Origin: Sanguibacter keddieii DSM 10542
GTDB lineage: Bacteria; Actinomycetota; Actinomycetes; Actinomycetales; Cellulomonadaceae
Assembly: GCF_000024925.1 (NCBI RefSeq)
Contig: NC_013521.1
Span: 2,232,001-2,296,000, forward strand
Direction: 5' to 3'
Length of the DNA stretch: 64,000 nucleotides
The notes beneath the pieces were generated by a model that saw only the letters and a list, made by a program, of their open reading frames with translations, had not been told where the DNA came from and searched no databases. The position numbers were made by a program, and so were the translations under genes. Positions 46,095 to 55,439 of this stretch are shown one piece after another; position 1 is the first letter of the stretch; each line of letters begins with the position of its first letter.

Positions 46095-46799
46095 ATGACA
46101 CGCCGAGCACTCGTGGTCCGAGGGGGGTGGGACGGCCATGCACCGCAGGCCGCGACCGACCTCTTCGTGCCCTTCCTGCGCGAGCAGGGCTTCGAGGTCC
46201 AGGTCGAGGAGGACAACGAGGTCTACGCCGACCCCGACCTCATGGCGGCCACCGACCTCGTCCTCCAGTGCGTGACCATGTCCGAGATCAGCGGACCCGC
46301 GCTCACCGGCCTGCGCGCCGCGGTCGAGGCCGGGACGGGGCTTGCGGGGTGGCACGGCGGGATCGCCGACTCCTACCGCAGCAGCTCGGACTACCTCCAG
46401 CTGGTCGGCGGGCAGTTCGCCACCCACCCGGGCCGCGCTCCCGAGGACCGCCCCGGGGACGCGAGCGACAACTACCTGCGGTACACGGTGAACATCACCG
46501 CGGAGGGGCGCGAGCACCCGGTCACCGCCGGGATCGAGGACTTCGAGCTCGACACCGAGCAGTACTGGGTGCTGCACGACGACCTCGTCGACGTCCTGGC
46601 GACCACCACCCACCCGGTCCGCCCCTGGCACCCGTGGCACCGGCCGGTCACCTCCCCCGCCGTGTGGACCCGGCTCTGGGGCGCCGGACGCGTCTTCGTC
46701 GCCACCCCCGGGCACTCGCCCGAGGTCCTCGACGACCCGAACGTCCGGACGATCGTGGAGAGGGGGCTGCTGTGGGCGAGCCGCACGGAGTCGGAGTAG
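46095..46799 (+). CDS. ThuA-domain protein
   Basis: 234 residues from the ATG at 46095, with CGAGAGGAACG upstream. The ThuA fold, related to class I glutamine amidotransferases, is shown by RALVVRGGWDGHAPQAATDL, the VQVEEDNEVYADPDLMAATD segment, GTGLAGWHGGIADSYR, and a C-terminal HRPVTSPAVWTRLWGAGRVF. ThuA was named from trehalose/sucrose utilisation in rhizobia, and family members often pair with Gfo/Idh oxidoreductases, as here. The reaction is not certain; oxidised-sugar metabolism is the common context. It is the first gene of the xylan operon, and its end overlaps the next start by 28 bp. Confidence 0.92.
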   Translation: MTRRALVVRGGWDGHAPQAATDLFVPFLREQGFEVQVEEDNEVYADPDLMAATDLVLQCVTMSEISGPALTGLRAAVEAGTGLAGWHGGIADSYRSSSDYLQLVGGQFATHPGRAPEDRPGDASDNYLRYTVNITAEGREHPVTAGIEDFELDTEQYWVLHDDLVDVLATTTHPVRPWHPWHRPVTSPAVWTRLWGAGRVFVATPGHSPEVLDDPNVRTIVERGLLWASRTESE

Positions 46800-47887
46800 T
46801 CGGGCTGGGCGTCATCCTCGACGCCTACCTCACCACGCTCGCGGAGCACCCCGGGATCCGCATCGCCGCAGTCGCCGACCTCGACGCGTCGCGCGCCGAG
46901 GCGGTCGCAGCACGGCTGCCCGGGACCCGGGCCAGCACGGTCGACGAGCTCCTCGCCGCTGACGACGTCGAGACGGTCCTCGACCTCACCACGCCCGGGG
47001 CGCACGCGCAGGTCGCCCTCGCCTGCGCGGCGAGCGGCGTCAACCACTACGGGGAGAAGCCGCTCGCCGCGACGCTCGACGATGCGCGAGCCGTCGTCGA
47101 CGCCGCGCAGCGCGCCGGGGTCCGCCTCGGCTGCGCACCGGACACCGTGCTCGGCACGGGCGTCCAGACGGCGCGGGCCGTCGTCGACGCCGGCCTCGTC
47201 GGGCAGCCCACCGGGGCCGTGGCCACCTGGGTCTCCCCGGGGCACGAGGCCTGGCACCCGAACCCCGACTTCTACTACCTGCCCGGTGGCGGCCCGCTGC
47301 TCGACATGGGGCCCTACTACCTCACGAGCCTCGTCCACCTGCTCGGCCCCGTCGTCGCCGTGACCGGCTCTGCGGGCCGGCTGCGCGACACCCGGACCAT
47401 CGCGTCCGGACCGCGGGCCGGCGAGGTGATCCCGGTCGGGGTCGCCACCCACGTCGCCGGGACCCTCGAGCACGCCGACGGGGCGATCTCCACGGTCACC
47501 GTGAGCTTCGACGCCGCCGGGACGCGTGCCCGGCCGATCGAGGTCTACGGCACCGAGGGTGCCGTCGCCGTCCCCGACCCGAACACCTTCGGCGGCGAGG
47601 TCGAGCTGCTCACCCGCGGCGGGACCGCGTGGGAGACCGTCGCGCCCCGTGCCGGGTTCGTCGACTCCTCGCGCGGCGTCGGGCTCCTCGAGATGGTGGG
47701 GGCCGCCGGGCTCGGCGGAGCCCCTGCCGAGGCCCGAGCCAGCGGCGCGGTCGGCCTGCACGTCATGGAGGTCATGACCGGGCTGCTCGAGTCCGCAGTC
47801 TCCGGGCGTCGCACGACCATCACCAGCGCGCCCGCCCGCCCCGCGCTCGTCCCGCTCACGCCGTCCGGCACCTGGCGGCTCTCGTGA
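46772..47887 (+). CDS. Gfo/Idh/MocA family oxidoreductase
   Basis: 371 residues from the GTG at 46772, preceded by GAGAGGGGG; this start lies inside the end of the ThuA-domain gene and is fixed by VGVVGLGVILDAYLTTLAEH following at once. It has a Rossmann N-terminus (IRIAAVADLDASRAEAVAAR), the family signature around NHYGEKPLAATLDDARAVVD (EKP motif) and a C-terminal beta domain (FYYLPGGGPLLDMGPYYLTS with the catalytic-region Asp). Such enzymes oxidise or reduce sugars and inositols with NAD(P). Together with ThuA it suggests a keto-sugar step in this locus. Confidence 0.95.
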   Translation: MGEPHGVGVVGLGVILDAYLTTLAEHPGIRIAAVADLDASRAEAVAARLPGTRASTVDELLAADDVETVLDLTTPGAHAQVALACAASGVNHYGEKPLAATLDDARAVVDAAQRAGVRLGCAPDTVLGTGVQTARAVVDAGLVGQPTGAVATWVSPGHEAWHPNPDFYYLPGGGPLLDMGPYYLTSLVHLLGPVVAVTGSAGRLRDTRTIASGPRAGEVIPVGVATHVAGTLEHADGAISTVTVSFDAAGTRARPIEVYGTEGAVAVPDPNTFGGEVELLTRGGTAWETVAPRAGFVDSSRGVGLLEMVGAAGLGGAPAEARASGAVGLHVMEVMTGLLESAVSGRRTTITSAPARPALVPLTPSGTWRLS

Positions 47888-49083
47888 GCCTGACGCACCG
47901 GACGGGGACCGCCACGGTCTGCGTCACCGACACCGCCGGAGACCCGCGAGCGCACCAGGACTTGACGGTCGCCCAGACCCGCCACGCCCTCGAGCTCGGG
48001 TGCGCGGCCTTCGAGGTCGCCGACGCGTCGGAGGGGTACCAGCGCCTGTGGCTCGACCTCTTCGACACGGCGACGCTCCCCGTCTACTGGGGGCGCTTCG
48101 AGCCCGAGCGCGGAGCCCCGCGGACCGCGGAGCTCCAGGCCACCGCCCGGTGGTTCGCCGACCGGGGCGTCCGGCTCAAGGGCCACCCCCTCGTCTGGCA
48201 CACCGTCAAGGCGCCCTGGCTCGACGCGCTGCCGCTGGCGGAGGCCGAGGACCTGCTGCGCGGGCGGGTCCGGCGCGAGGTCGGCGACCTCGCCGGGCTG
48301 ATCGACTCGTGGGACGTCGTCAACGAGGCGGTCATCATGCCGCGGTTCACCAACGAGCCCGACGGCGTCCCGAACGCGGTCACCCGGATCTGCGCCGAGA
48401 AGGGGCGGACCGAGATGGTGCGCCTCGCCGTCGACGAGGCCCGGTCGGTCGGGACGTCGCCGCGGCTGGTCCTCAACGACTTCGACCTCGGCCCGGAGTA
48501 CGAGCGGCTGGTCGAGGACGTCCTCGACGCCGGCGTCCAGATCGACGCGATCGGGCTGCAGTCCCACATGCACCAGGGCTTCCGCGGCGAGGATCACCTG
48601 CGGGAGGTCTCCGACCGGTTCGCGAGGTTCGGCCTGCCGCTGCACTGGACGGAGGTCACGCTCGTCTCGGGCGACCTGATGCCCGCCGAGGTCGACGACC
48701 TCAACGACCACGTGGTCGACGCGTGGCCGAGCACGCCCGAGGGCGAGGCGCGCCAGGCCGACGAGGTGGTCCGCCTGTACACGACGCTCGTCGAGCACCC
48801 GGCGGTCGCGTCCGTCACCTACTGGGGCATGGGCGACGCGGGTGCCTGGCTCGGCGCCCCGGCCGGGCTGGTGCGTGCCGACGGCAGCCCGAAGCCCGCC
48901 TACCACGCCCTGCACGACCTCGTCCGCGGCAGCTGGTGGCTGCAGCCCAGGACCGTCCGCACCGACGCCGACGGGATGCTCCCGCTCGCCGGCTTCGCCG
49001 GGAGCTATGAGCTCGAGAGCGGCGGCGCCCGTGCCGACCTCGACCTCCGGACCGGTGAGCAGCACCTCGAGGTGACCCTGTGA
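47884..49083 (+). CDS. GH10 endo-1,4-beta-xylanase, cytoplasmic
   Basis: 399 residues from the GTG at 47884, which overlaps the previous stop (GTGA). The GH10 (beta/alpha)8 barrel is marked by VYWGRFEPERGAPRTAELQA, KGHPLVWHTVKAPW, the acid/base Glu in SWDVVNEAV, the IDAIGLQSHMHQGF strand and the nucleophile Glu in PLHWTEVTLVSG, with TYWGMGDAGAWLG near the end. No signal peptide or carbohydrate-binding module is present, unlike secreted xylanases of this group. It probably cleaves imported xylo-oligosaccharides in the cytoplasm. The C-terminal 60 residues form a short beta extension. Confidence 0.94.
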   Translation: MSLTHRTGTATVCVTDTAGDPRAHQDLTVAQTRHALELGCAAFEVADASEGYQRLWLDLFDTATLPVYWGRFEPERGAPRTAELQATARWFADRGVRLKGHPLVWHTVKAPWLDALPLAEAEDLLRGRVRREVGDLAGLIDSWDVVNEAVIMPRFTNEPDGVPNAVTRICAEKGRTEMVRLAVDEARSVGTSPRLVLNDFDLGPEYERLVEDVLDAGVQIDAIGLQSHMHQGFRGEDHLREVSDRFARFGLPLHWTEVTLVSGDLMPAEVDDLNDHVVDAWPSTPEGEARQADEVVRLYTTLVEHPAVASVTYWGMGDAGAWLGAPAGLVRADGSPKPAYHALHDLVRGSWWLQPRTVRTDADGMLPLAGFAGSYELESGGARADLDLRTGEQHLEVTL

Positions 49084-49198
49084 CCGGCTCCGCCAGCCTG
49101 CGACCTCCCTGACGCCGAGGCACCGGGCCGCCCCGGTCCTGCGCCTCCCCCGCACCAGTCACATACCCACGACCCGGCGACGATGCCGGGACCCGTCG

Positions 49199-49254
49199 CG
49201 AGCAGGACCGCCTGCTCGTTCCTCGGAGCGCCCCGAGACCGACCGCGCCGGTCG
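49199..49254. other. Two consecutive dyads in the gap before the binding-protein gene
   Basis: CGAGCAGG-ACCG-CCTGCTCG (49199-49218) is a perfect 8-bp stem with a 4-base loop. At 49235-49254, or a few bases further, a second imperfect dyad has arms around CGACCG-CGC-CGGTCG. They lie 115 bp after the xylanase stop and 80-135 bp before the binding-protein start. They could be a partial terminator or further operator sites. Confidence 0.55.
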
Positions 49255-49332
49255 TCTCTCCCAGGCTCCGGGGCTCACCACCGCACACCCGTTCGACTGC
49301 ACGACTGACACCCGGTCTCAACGAGGAGAATC

Positions 49333-51012
49333 ATGGTTCCTGTCATCTCTGCACCCCCTGGCCGACGCCCGCTCCTGGTCCGCGGCTGCGCCGTCGCCGC
49401 CGTCTCCGCGCTCGCGCTGGCCGCCTGCTCCGACGGCGGAGGTGGCGGCAGCAGCGCCGCCGGCGAGCCCGTCGACCTCACCTGCGCCGTCGACGACTAC
49501 GCAGCCGACGAGCAGTTCACCTCCCCCGAGCCGATGGAGGTGAGCATGCTCTGGACCGACTGGCCCGAAGCCCCCGTCAAGGACACCTGGCAGCTCTTCG
49601 ACGAGATCGAGGAGCGCACCAACGTCCGCATCACCACGACGCACATCCCGTTCAGCGACGCCCTCGAGAAGCGCAGCCTCCTCATCAGCGCGGGCGACGC
49701 CCCCACCGTGATCCCGCTCGTCTACACCGGTGACGAGCGCCAGTACGCGGCCTCGGGCGCCGTGCTGCCCATGAGCGAGTACGTCGACTACATGCCGAAC
49801 TTCCAGAAGTACTCCGAGGAGTGGGACCTCACCGGGATGCTCGACAACCTCCGTCAGGACGACGGGCGCTACTACATGGCGCCCGGCCTCCAGGAGGTGT
49901 CGGTCCCGACCTTCACCCTCATCATCCGCAAGGACGTCTTCGACGAGGTCGGCGCCCCGGCCCCAGAGACCTGGGAAGACCTGCGCACCGGTCTCGAGCT
50001 CGTCAAGGAGAAGTACCCCGACAGCCTCCCGCTCGCCGACGGCTTCGAGGGGGCGGCGATGCTCAACTATGCCGCGCACGCCTTCGGCACGGTCGCCGGG
50101 TGGGGCTTCGGCAACGGCATGTTCTACGACGAGGCCTCCGGCGAGTTCGACTACGCCGGGACCTCGGACGGGTACCGCGACATGCTCGAGTACTTCCACG
50201 GGCTCGCCGAGGACGGCCTCCTCGACACCGAGTCCTTCGTCGCACCGAACGACGGCACCGGCACCGTGATCGAGAAGGTCGCCGCCGAGCAGGTCTTCGC
50301 GGCCTCCGGCGCCTCGGGCACGGTGCAGGAGTTCGCCACGGCGCTCGACGCCGCAGGGGTCACCGACTACGAGCTCCTCCAGGTCGCCCCGCCCACGGGA
50401 GACTCCGGCGACACCGTCGAGCCGAGGAACTTCTGGAACGGCTTCATGATCACCTCGCAGGCCGCGGACGACCCCGACCTGTGCAGCACGGTCCAGTTCC
50501 TCGACTGGCTCTACTACAACCCCGACGCGCGCGAGATGCTCCAGTGGGGCGTCGAGGGCGAGACCTACACCAAGGACGCGGACGGCACGATCACGCTCGA
50601 CCCGGACCACTCGTACGAGGCCTACAACCTCAACGTGGGCTCCACCACGGACATCAAGAAGGACCTCGGCTTCGGCTCGGACGTCCTCGCCGGGTCGTCG
50701 GAGTCGCGTGCCCTCAAGGAGTCCTACAACCAGCCGGAGTTCGTCGAGTACGTCGACACGGTGCTCGAGACCAGGACGCCTCGCGCCCCGTTCCCGCCCG
50801 CGCCCCTCGACGAGCTCGAGCTCGAGCAGGCCTCGCTCCTCGGGACCCCGCTCAAGGACACCGTCGACACGGCGACCCTGCAGTTCATCCTCGGCGACAG
50901 AGACCTCGGCGAGTGGGACGCCTACGTGTCGCAGCTCGAGAGCCAGGGCCTGCCGGGCTACGTGGACCTCGTCAACGGCGCCCGCGAGCGCTTCGCCGCC
51001 GACAACGGCTGA
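49333..51012 (+). CDS. Extracellular solute-binding lipoprotein (LplA-like, family 1)
   Basis: 559 residues with a lipoprotein signal (VRGCAVAAVSALALAACSDG; lipobox LAAC) preceded by an arginine pair. A Gly/Ser linker leads to the binding domain (MEVSMLWTDWPEAPVKDTWQ, then DALEKRSLLISAGDAPTVIP, and GWGFGNGMFYDEASGEFDYA). Length and order fit the LplA-type binding proteins of oligosaccharide ABC importers. It captures the substrate outside the membrane for the two permeases downstream. GAGGAG precedes the ATG. In this locus the ligand is most likely a xylan-derived oligosaccharide (inference). Confidence 0.94.
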   Translation: MVPVISAPPGRRPLLVRGCAVAAVSALALAACSDGGGGGSSAAGEPVDLTCAVDDYAADEQFTSPEPMEVSMLWTDWPEAPVKDTWQLFDEIEERTNVRITTTHIPFSDALEKRSLLISAGDAPTVIPLVYTGDERQYAASGAVLPMSEYVDYMPNFQKYSEEWDLTGMLDNLRQDDGRYYMAPGLQEVSVPTFTLIIRKDVFDEVGAPAPETWEDLRTGLELVKEKYPDSLPLADGFEGAAMLNYAAHAFGTVAGWGFGNGMFYDEASGEFDYAGTSDGYRDMLEYFHGLAEDGLLDTESFVAPNDGTGTVIEKVAAEQVFAASGASGTVQEFATALDAAGVTDYELLQVAPPTGDSGDTVEPRNFWNGFMITSQAADDPDLCSTVQFLDWLYYNPDAREMLQWGVEGETYTKDADGTITLDPDHSYEAYNLNVGSTTDIKKDLGFGSDVLAGSSESRALKESYNQPEFVEYVDTVLETRTPRAPFPPAPLDELELEQASLLGTPLKDTVDTATLQFILGDRDLGEWDAYVSQLESQGLPGYVDLVNGARERFAADNG

Positions 51013-51024
51013 TCAGTGCGACGC

Positions 51025-51072
51025 GGCCCCGTGGGGAGGGACGTGCTGGTCCTGAGCCCTCCCCCGGGGCCC
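51025..51072 (+). terminator. Intra-operon stem-loop between binding-protein and permease genes
   Basis: A long GC-rich stem pairs GGCCCCGTGGGGAGGG (51025-51040) with the stretch at 51057-51072, with one or two irregular positions and a 16-base loop. Such hairpins after binding-protein genes commonly stabilise or partly terminate the transcript so that the binding protein is made in excess over the permeases. Confidence 0.75.
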
Positions 51073-51090
51073 CTCACGGAGGGGTGAGTC

Positions 51091-52125
51091 ATGAGAGTCA
51101 CGCACGAGAGCACGTCGCCACCTGACGGGAAGGTCGCCCCGACGGTGTCCCCGACGGCGCCACGGGAGGAGAGCCAGACCCCGGCTGCGCGAGACCGTCG
51201 GCGAACCAGCAGGAGGGCGTCGCGGGTCCCGTGGCGGACGGCGCTGCGTCGCGACTGGGCGCTGTACGCGATGGCGCTGGGCCCGGTGCTGTTCCTGCTG
51301 CTGTTCCGGTACGTCCCGATGATCGGGAACGTCATCGCGTTCCGGCGGTTCCGGCCCGGGGGGAACATCTTCGGGGACGAGTGGGTCGGGCTGCGGTACG
51401 TCGAGCTGTTCGCGACAGACCCGATGTTCTGGAAGGTCTTCACCAACACGGTGGTCCTGGGCGGGCTCACGCTGCTGTTCTGCTTCCCGCTGCCGATCGT
51501 CCTCGCGCTGATGCTCAACGAGGTGCGGGTGCGGGCGTTCAAGCGGACCATCCAGTCGATCACGTACCTGCCGCACTTCTTGTCGGTGGTGATCATCGTC
51601 GGCATGACCATGCAGATCCTGTCGGTGCAGGGGACGGTCAACCAGATCTTCACGTCTCTGGGCGGTGAGGCGATCCCGTTCTTGCAGCGACCCGAGTGGT
51701 TCCGCGCGATCTACGTCGGGACCGAGGTCTGGCAGACGGTCGGCTGGGGCACGATCCTCTACCTCGCGGCGCTGTCGACGGTCGACGCGTCGCTCTACGA
51801 GGCGGCCCGGATCGACGGGGCCGGCCGGTGGCGCCAGACGTGGCACGTGACGCTGCCCGGCATCCGCCCGACGATGGTCACGCTGCTCATCCTCAACATC
51901 GGGATGTTCCTCAACGTCGGCTTCGAAAAGGTCCTGCTGCTGTACAACCCGCTCACCTACGAGACGGCGGACGTCATCTCGACGTACCTGTACCGCGTCG
52001 GTCTCGTGTCGAACAACTTCAGCTACGCGGCGGCGATCGGCCTGTTCCAGGCGATCATCGGCCTCGTGATGGTCCTGAGCGCGAACCTGGTGTCGCGCCG
52101 AGTGGTAGGAGCGAGCCTGTGGTGA
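51091..52125 (+). CDS. Sugar ABC transporter permease, LplB-like
   Basis: 344 residues. After a 60-residue basic, disordered N-terminus come six membrane segments (first ALYAMALGPVLFLLLFRYVP). The permease EAA loop is YEAARIDGAGRWRQTWHVTL, which docks on the ATPase. Features typical of the LplB branch include FRPGGNIFGDEWVGLRYVEL and YLPHFLSVVIIVGM. GGAGGGG lies 7 bp before the ATG. It pairs with the next gene to form the channel. No ATPase gene is in the cluster; actinobacterial CUT1 importers often share MsiK encoded elsewhere. Confidence 0.95.
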   Translation: MRVTHESTSPPDGKVAPTVSPTAPREESQTPAARDRRRTSRRASRVPWRTALRRDWALYAMALGPVLFLLLFRYVPMIGNVIAFRRFRPGGNIFGDEWVGLRYVELFATDPMFWKVFTNTVVLGGLTLLFCFPLPIVLALMLNEVRVRAFKRTIQSITYLPHFLSVVIIVGMTMQILSVQGTVNQIFTSLGGEAIPFLQRPEWFRAIYVGTEVWQTVGWGTILYLAALSTVDASLYEAARIDGAGRWRQTWHVTLPGIRPTMVTLLILNIGMFLNVGFEKVLLLYNPLTYETADVISTYLYRVGLVSNNFSYAAAIGLFQAIIGLVMVLSANLVSRRVVGASLW

Positions 52126-53057
52126 CCCAGAGCGCGATGACGTCCCCGACCGCCTCGCCGCGGGGCGGACGCCCGGTGGGCGTGCGTGACAGCCGTGGCT
52201 ACCGGACGTTCACGTGGGTGAACGGCACCCTCCTGCTCGTGGTGTGCGCGGTGATGCTGTACCCCTTCGTCACGGTCGTGGCGCAGTCGTTCAGCGGTGC
52301 GGGTGCGATCAAGGCGGGGATGGTCAACGTCTGGCCGGTGGACTTCAACGTCGACACCTACAAGGCCGTGGCGCAGAACGACGTGTTCTGGCGCAACTAC
52401 CGCAACACCGTCCAGTACACGGTGGTCGGTACGACCATCGCGATGGCGCTCACGACCGTCTTCGCCTTCGTGCTGTCGAAGAAGCACCTGCGGGGCCGGA
52501 CCTTCCTCATCTGGGTCGCGGTCTTCACCATGTTCTTCAACGGTGGTCTGATCCCCAACTACGTGCTCATCACGTCGCTCGGCATGAAGAACACCATGTG
52601 GGCGCTCGTGCTGCCGGGGGCGATCTCGGTGTTCAACCTGCTGGTCATGAAGTCCTTCTTCGAGAACCTCCCCCGGGAGCTCGAGGAGGCCGCGCAGATC
52701 GACGGGCTCGGGTGGTTCGGCATCTTCGGGCGCATCGTGCTGCCGTTGTCCAAGGCGGTCCTCGCCACGATGGTGCTGTTCTACTCGGTGGCGATCTGGA
52801 ACGACTGGTTCGCGGCGTTCCTCTACCTGGACGACCAGGACCTGTTCCCGGTGACGCTGTTCCTGCGCAACCTCGTCGCGGGGGCGTCGACGTCGGCGTC
52901 GGAGGGTGCTGCCCTGGCGGGGACGACGACGGCGGCGATCTCGGCGAACATCCAGGCGGTGACGATGATCCTCACGATCATCCCGATCCTGTGCATCTAC
53001 CCGTTCGTCCAGCGGTACTTCGTGTCCGGCGTGATGCTCGGGTCGGTCAAGGGATGA
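52119..53057 (+). CDS. Carbohydrate ABC transporter permease, YtcP/AraQ-like
   Basis: 312 residues. GTG codons at 52119 and 52122 are both possible, as is an ATG at 52137; I chose 52119 because GGAG ends 7 bp before it. The gene overlaps the previous permease stop. Six membrane segments are seen (LLLVVCAVMLYPFVTVVAQS first), and the EAA loop is LEEAAQIDGLGWFGIFGRIV. FNGGLIPNYVLITSLGMKNT is characteristic of the YtcP group. It forms the second half of the importer channel with the LplB-like protein. The YesL-type gene follows with an ATGA overlap. Confidence 0.95.
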   Translation: MVTQSAMTSPTASPRGGRPVGVRDSRGYRTFTWVNGTLLLVVCAVMLYPFVTVVAQSFSGAGAIKAGMVNVWPVDFNVDTYKAVAQNDVFWRNYRNTVQYTVVGTTIAMALTTVFAFVLSKKHLRGRTFLIWVAVFTMFFNGGLIPNYVLITSLGMKNTMWALVLPGAISVFNLLVMKSFFENLPRELEEAAQIDGLGWFGIFGRIVLPLSKAVLATMVLFYSVAIWNDWFAAFLYLDDQDLFPVTLFLRNLVAGASTSASEGAALAGTTTAAISANIQAVTMILTIIPILCIYPFVQRYFVSGVMLGSVKG

Positions 53058-53743
53058 GCGCCGCGCAGGTCGGTGTCGCGACGGGTCCGCTGTCGCAGCT
53101 GGCGCAGGCGGTCTACCAGCACGCGGCGCTCGCCGTGTGCCTGGCGGTCGGGTGCACCCCGACGGTGCTGGTGGTGTCGCTGCTGTCGGTCGCTCCCGGC
53201 AACGCGGCGTTCTTCGTGCTCGCCCAGCTGCCGGTCGCACCGGTGCTCGCCGCGGGGCTCTGGGCGGTCCGGGGCTGGCGCGACGACCCGGAGGAGGGCC
53301 CCTTCGTGCTCGTCTGGCAGGGACTGCGCCGCAGCGCGGTCGACGTGCTGCGCTGGTGGGCCCCCACCGTCCTCGCCGCGACGGTGCTGGCGGTGGACGT
53401 GCTCGCGTCCGGCACGGTCCCGGCCGCCGAGGCGCTGCGGCCCGTGGCGCTCGTGCTGGCCGGGGTCCTGGTCCTGTGGTCGGGCCACATGCTCGTGGTC
53501 ACGACCTTCTTCTCCTTCCGCACGCGGGACGCCGCACGGGTGGCGGCCGTGATGCTGCTGGCCCGGTGGCGGGTGACCCTGGTCCACGTCTCGCTGCTCG
53601 TCGTCGCCGTCGGGGTGACCGCGCTCGGCTCCGACGCGATCCTCGCACTGTCTGCCTGGGCACTGGTCTCGATGCTCGAGGTCGTGTCCCGTCCTGTCGT
53701 CACCGACACCCGAGAGAGGTTCACCCCGCATGCCGACCACTGA
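53054..53743 (+). CDS. YesL-type (DUF624) membrane protein
   Basis: 229 residues from the ATG at 53054, overlapping the permease stop by 4 bp. Around five hydrophobic helices are seen (HAALAVCLAVGCTPTVLVVS, FVLAQLPVAPVLAAGLWAV, LVLAGVLVLWSGHMLVVTTF, LVHVSLLVVAVGVTALGS). The first helices and the DDPEEGPFVLVWQGLRRSAV loop match the YesL/DUF624 family, which in Bacillus and actinobacteria travels with oligosaccharide ABC importer genes. Its role is unknown; help in assembly or regulation of the importer has been suggested only by context. Its end overlaps the GH43 start by 14 bp. Confidence 0.85.
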   Translation: MSAAQVGVATGPLSQLAQAVYQHAALAVCLAVGCTPTVLVVSLLSVAPGNAAFFVLAQLPVAPVLAAGLWAVRGWRDDPEEGPFVLVWQGLRRSAVDVLRWWAPTVLAATVLAVDVLASGTVPAAEALRPVALVLAGVLVLWSGHMLVVTTFFSFRTRDAARVAAVMLLARWRVTLVHVSLLVVAVGVTALGSDAILALSAWALVSMLEVVSRPVVTDTRERFTPHADH

Positions 53744-55358
53744 CCCGCACGGACGTGCCGCCGTCGACGCACCCGAGACCCCTCCGGCCTCCCGTCTGCC
53801 CTGGCGGGGCGCCACGAACCCGGTGCTGCCGGGCTTCCACCCCGACCCGTCGGTCTGCCGCGTCGACGACGAGGAGGGCACCTGGTACTACCTCGTGACC
53901 TCGACCTTCGAGTACCTGCCCGGGCTGCCGGTCTACAGGTCGCGCGACCTCGTGTCCTGGGAGCTCGTGGGGCACGCCCTGCACCGAGCCGGGCAGGTCG
54001 ACCTGTCGTCGGTGCGGGACTCGGGCGGCATGTTCGCCCCGACGATCCGGCACGACGGCTCGAGGTTCCTCGTCCTGTGCACCCTGGTCGACGGACCTGC
54101 GGGGGCGTCCGGGAACTTCGTGGTGACGGCGCGGGACGCCGCCGGGCCGTGGTCGGACCCGGTGTGGTGGCACGACGAGGGGATCGACCCGTCGCTGCTC
54201 GTCGACGACGACGGTCGCCTCTGGGCGCACGGGACACGGGGTGCCCAGCCGCAGGAGTGGGACCAGCAGACGTCGGTGTGGGTCCGTGAGATGGACCGCG
54301 AGTCGCTGCGGCTGGTCGGCGAGGAGCGGGTCGTGTGGAGCGGCGCCGTGCGCGGTGCGGTCTGGGCTGAGGGTCCGCACCTGTTCCGTCGCGACGGCCA
54401 GGTCTACCTCGTCGCGTCCGAGGGCGGGACGGCGTTCCACCACGCGGTGTCGGTGGCCCGAGCAGACTCGCCGCTCGGACCGTACGAGGGGTACGCCGGG
54501 AACCCTGTCCTGACCCACCGGCACCTCGGTCAGGGCAGCGAGGTGGTCAACGTGGGCCACGCCGACCTCGTCGACTCCCCCGACGGCTCGACCTGGGCCG
54601 TCGCCCTGGCGAGCAGGCCCGTCGGCGGCACCGACGTGCTGGGCCGCGAGACCTTCGTGCTGCCGGTGGAGTGGCAGGACGGCTGGCCCGTCTTCGCCCC
54701 CGGTGCCGGTCGCCTCGTGCCCGAGCCATCTCACCCGGCGCCACGGGTCGGGCCCGTCCGGGCCGGCACGACGCACGACGCCAGGCGCCCAGACGACCGC
54801 ACGAGATCGCTCCTCGCTGTGCGTCGGTACCCGGACGAGGTCGCGGAGCAGGGCCCGGGAGGATCATGGACGATCGACGCGGGGGCTGGCCTCTCCGAGC
54901 GACGGCCGGCGTTCGTCGGGTACCGCCTGGCAGACCTGCCGGCCCGCCTCGAGGTCGAGGTGGACGAGGTGCCCGACGGGGCGACGGCTGCTCTGGCCCT
55001 GCGCTACAGCAGCGCGGCCTGGGTGTCGCTGGGCGTCGGTCCTCGCGGCTCGGCGACCGAGGTGGTGGTGGTGAGCTGCGAGGGTGGGGACGAGCACGTG
55101 CTCGCCGCGGTGACGGTCCCAGGTCCGCCGGTCGGCCGGCTCGTCCTCGACGTCTCCGGGCTGCGAGCGGCCGGCACCTGGGTCCCGGCCGAGGGGGCGC
55201 CCGTCCCCGTGGGCACCGCGGGGCTCGACGAGCTCGGGGCGTCGGCCTCGGGCGGTTTCGTGGGCGTCGTCTACGGCGTCGTCGCCGAGGGCACCGGGAT
55301 GGTCCGTGCGCGCGGGCTGGAGGCCGGACCTCTGCCGGTGGCCGACGGCATGCCCTAG
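53730..55358 (+). CDS. GH43 glycosidase (beta-xylosidase/arabinofuranosidase type)
   Basis: 542 residues. The five-bladed propeller has its three catalytic acids: the base Asp in GFHPDPSVCRV, the pKa-modulating Asp in EGIDPSLLVDDDGR and the acid Glu in AVWAEGPHLF. A C-terminal beta-sandwich follows (about 370-540; FVGYRLADLPARLEVEVDEV), as in subfamilies such as GH43_11/12 beta-xylosidases. There is no signal peptide, so it should act in the cytoplasm on xylo-oligosaccharides shortened by the GH10 enzyme, releasing xylose or arabinose. It starts inside the end of the YesL-type gene. Confidence 0.95.
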   Translation: MPTTDPHGRAAVDAPETPPASRLPWRGATNPVLPGFHPDPSVCRVDDEEGTWYYLVTSTFEYLPGLPVYRSRDLVSWELVGHALHRAGQVDLSSVRDSGGMFAPTIRHDGSRFLVLCTLVDGPAGASGNFVVTARDAAGPWSDPVWWHDEGIDPSLLVDDDGRLWAHGTRGAQPQEWDQQTSVWVREMDRESLRLVGEERVVWSGAVRGAVWAEGPHLFRRDGQVYLVASEGGTAFHHAVSVARADSPLGPYEGYAGNPVLTHRHLGQGSEVVNVGHADLVDSPDGSTWAVALASRPVGGTDVLGRETFVLPVEWQDGWPVFAPGAGRLVPEPSHPAPRVGPVRAGTTHDARRPDDRTRSLLAVRRYPDEVAEQGPGGSWTIDAGAGLSERRPAFVGYRLADLPARLEVEVDEVPDGATAALALRYSSAAWVSLGVGPRGSATEVVVVSCEGGDEHVLAAVTVPGPPVGRLVLDVSGLRAAGTWVPAEGAPVPVGTAGLDELGASASGGFVGVVYGVVAEGTGMVRARGLEAGPLPVADGMP

Positions 55359-55439
55359 GGGCACTGACAGGCCCTCCCTCCCCCGGGGCCCGCGGTCGTA
55401 CGGTCGAGAGGAGACATCGTCCGACCCGAGGAGCGCAGC

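Noticed and set aside
46127-46771. Upstream extension of the Gfo/Idh oxidoreductase frame through the ThuA-domain gene
   Set aside because: The extension is an out-of-frame shadow of the ThuA-domain gene, rich in Arg and Pro. The GTG at 46772 with its ribosome binding site and immediate Rossmann motif is the real start.
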